A stretch of DNA of 22,202 nt, taken from positions 1 through 22,202 of the IMG/VR virus record IMGVR_UViG_3300020192_000086, one strand, 5' to 3'. Made by a program: the position numbers and the translations under genes. The notes beneath the pieces are model-generated. The model searched no databases. It was given only the letters and a program-made list of their open reading frames with translations, and was not told the DNA's origin. Each line of letters begins with the position of its first letter. Position 1 is the first letter of the stretch. This document shows, piece after piece, positions 21,113 through 22,202 of this stretch. This stretch comes from a virus.

Positions 21113-22202
21113 TTATCTGTAAGTTACTTTACCGGGTCTCGTAGGCTTTTTAAGCGGATCAAGATACCAGCAAACATATCCCAGCGCATCACTAATATGA
21201 CTTATCATTAAGTCCGTATTGTCATATGTCATTTTCTCTAAATCTTGAATTAGCTTTTTACAGCTAGGATCTATAACTAAGAGGCCCTGACTTAACAATC
21301 TATTTATATTATTATATCTATCTTTAACTAATGGATTTCTAAACTTTATAACATCAAAATTGGCTCTACGAAGAATTTCATGATCAGTATTTTTAGCACT
21401 GGTCTTTCGTTTTGCCCCACTATCATCTGCAACAATTCTAATTGCCTGATGTGGAAAGCGCGTTAGTATTTCTTTTGCTGCGCTGAACGTGTTGGAATCT
21501 TCCTGGTAGAGTTCCCCAGTGATATATATCTTACCTTGGGCTTGGTGAGCAAATACGCCGCAAAGGGGATGAACGTTAAAATCCAGACCGCAGAAAGTAT
21601 TATAATTTCTTCCGTCATGTGTTCCTAAGCTGGTGGTTCTATCAAACTCGTAATAAACTTTACCACTTGATAGATTAACAAACTGTCCATCTAATTCTTG
21701 TTGAGCTAATCGTTTGTCGTATTGTGCGGTTAACGCTTTAACATATGTATCTGGAAGATTTGCACTATTATCGACTGTTCGAGAATATACCACGCGTGAA
21801 CTAGGAAGTGGGTTTTCAACAAACTTAGTATATCCCCAATTAAATCCGTTTGGGGTACTTGTGCCCTTCCATTGACAGGGACCTTTTTTATCCCTAATCC
21901 TACCGATTAATACGTTAAATGCTTCTTCTTTATTAAACAGACATTCATCCGACCAGGCCCAGCCGACTTCAACTCCTCGGAGTAAATTGTACTTTTCCAT
22001 GGATATAGCGTAAACCGTTGTGCCATTTACTTCAATGACCCCTTCTTGGGATTTATAAGTATATGGTATTCCAAATTTATCTAAAATTTCAAAAAATACT
22101 GGCAGCGTGGCTTTCTTTAACTGACTATACGAGTTAGCAGTTATTAGCCCCTTAGTCTTTGGGAACTGATGAATCATGTGGTTAGCCCACGCAGCCCCAG
22201 CG
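21113..22202 (-). CDS. terL: Terminase large subunit (5' end outside window)
   Basis: The frame is open to the window edge: 362 codons are present, and eight codons (AGAAWANH) precede an internal ATG at 22177. The true start and the Walker A loop therefore lie outside. Counting from that ATG, FPKTKGLITANSYSQL (5-20) follows the missing P-loop. Walker B with catalytic Glu is WAWSDE (73-78), and the coupling motif is GTSTPNG (105-111). The nuclease domain shows LDF (Asp199), VADDSG (Asp251/252) and HISDALGY (Asp330), the three acidic motifs of the RNase H-like headful or cos nuclease. It is the packaging motor ATPase and cuts DNA at the portal. The C-terminus is short and basic. Confidence 0.93.
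   Translation of the reverse strand, partial: AGAAWANHMIHQFPKTKGLITANSYSQLKKATLPVFFEILDKFGIPYTYKSQEGVIEVNGTTVYAISMEKYNLLRGVEVGWAWSDECLFNKEEAFNVLIGRIRDKKGPCQWKGTSTPNGFNWGYTKFVENPLPSSRVVYSRTVDNSANLPDTYVKALTAQYDKRLAQQELDGQFVNLSSGKVYYEFDRTTSLGTHDGRNYNTFCGLDFNVHPLCGVFAHQAQGKIYITGELYQEDSNTFSAAKEILTRFPHQAIRIVADDSGAKRKTSAKNTDHEILRRANFDVIKFRNPLVKDRYNNINRLLSQGLLVIDPSCKKLIQDLEKMTYDNTDLMISHISDALGYVCWYLDPLKKPTRPGKVTYR

Overview
The window is a piece of a tailed double-stranded DNA phage or prophage (Caudoviricetes): a nearly complete virion morphogenesis module. Every gene I accept lies on the minus strand, so the transcriptional order runs from high to low coordinates. The long tape measure protein, the tail tube protein, the frameshifted tail chaperone pair and the absence of a sheath gene point to a siphovirus-type, long non-contractile tail. 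I see no integrase, repressor, replication, tRNA or host gene. The host cannot be settled from this sequence. Base composition is fairly AT-rich. The C-terminal motif of the large protein at 13955-16525 resembles one I know from Bdellovibrio-, Leptospira- and Bacteroidota-like secreted proteins, which is only a weak hint.

Head and packaging (22202-17069): terminase large subunit cut by the window edge just after its Walker A motif, portal, two small neck or tail-completion-like proteins, a scaffold that starts at a GTG with a strong ribosome binding site, and the major capsid protein. There is a separate scaffold and no visible prohead protease. A 12-bp hairpin with a UUCG loop follows the capsid gene and probably acts as a terminator or attenuator.

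Middle region (17011-12197): two small unknown proteins, an 856-residue fibre or decoration-type protein, a cassette of two tandem paralogous microproteins (39 and 38 residues), an XhlA-like small membrane protein, a putative connector with a calcium-loop motif, and a probable tail terminator.

Tail (12183-1): tail tube protein, the chaperone pair joined by a dnaX-like programmed -1 frameshift, tape measure, distal-tail-like protein, a small beta-rich protein, a 1025-residue fibre with jelly-roll C-terminal domains, a tail hub/tip-like protein, a small tail protein, and the start of a glycine-rich fibre cut by the window edge.

The genes are packed almost without gaps. Many junctions are TAATG or ATGA/TTGA overlaps, which suggests translational coupling through one or two long late transcripts. 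The only intergenic space of note (17012-17068) is filled by the hairpin. No stretch longer than 300 bases lacks a gene.
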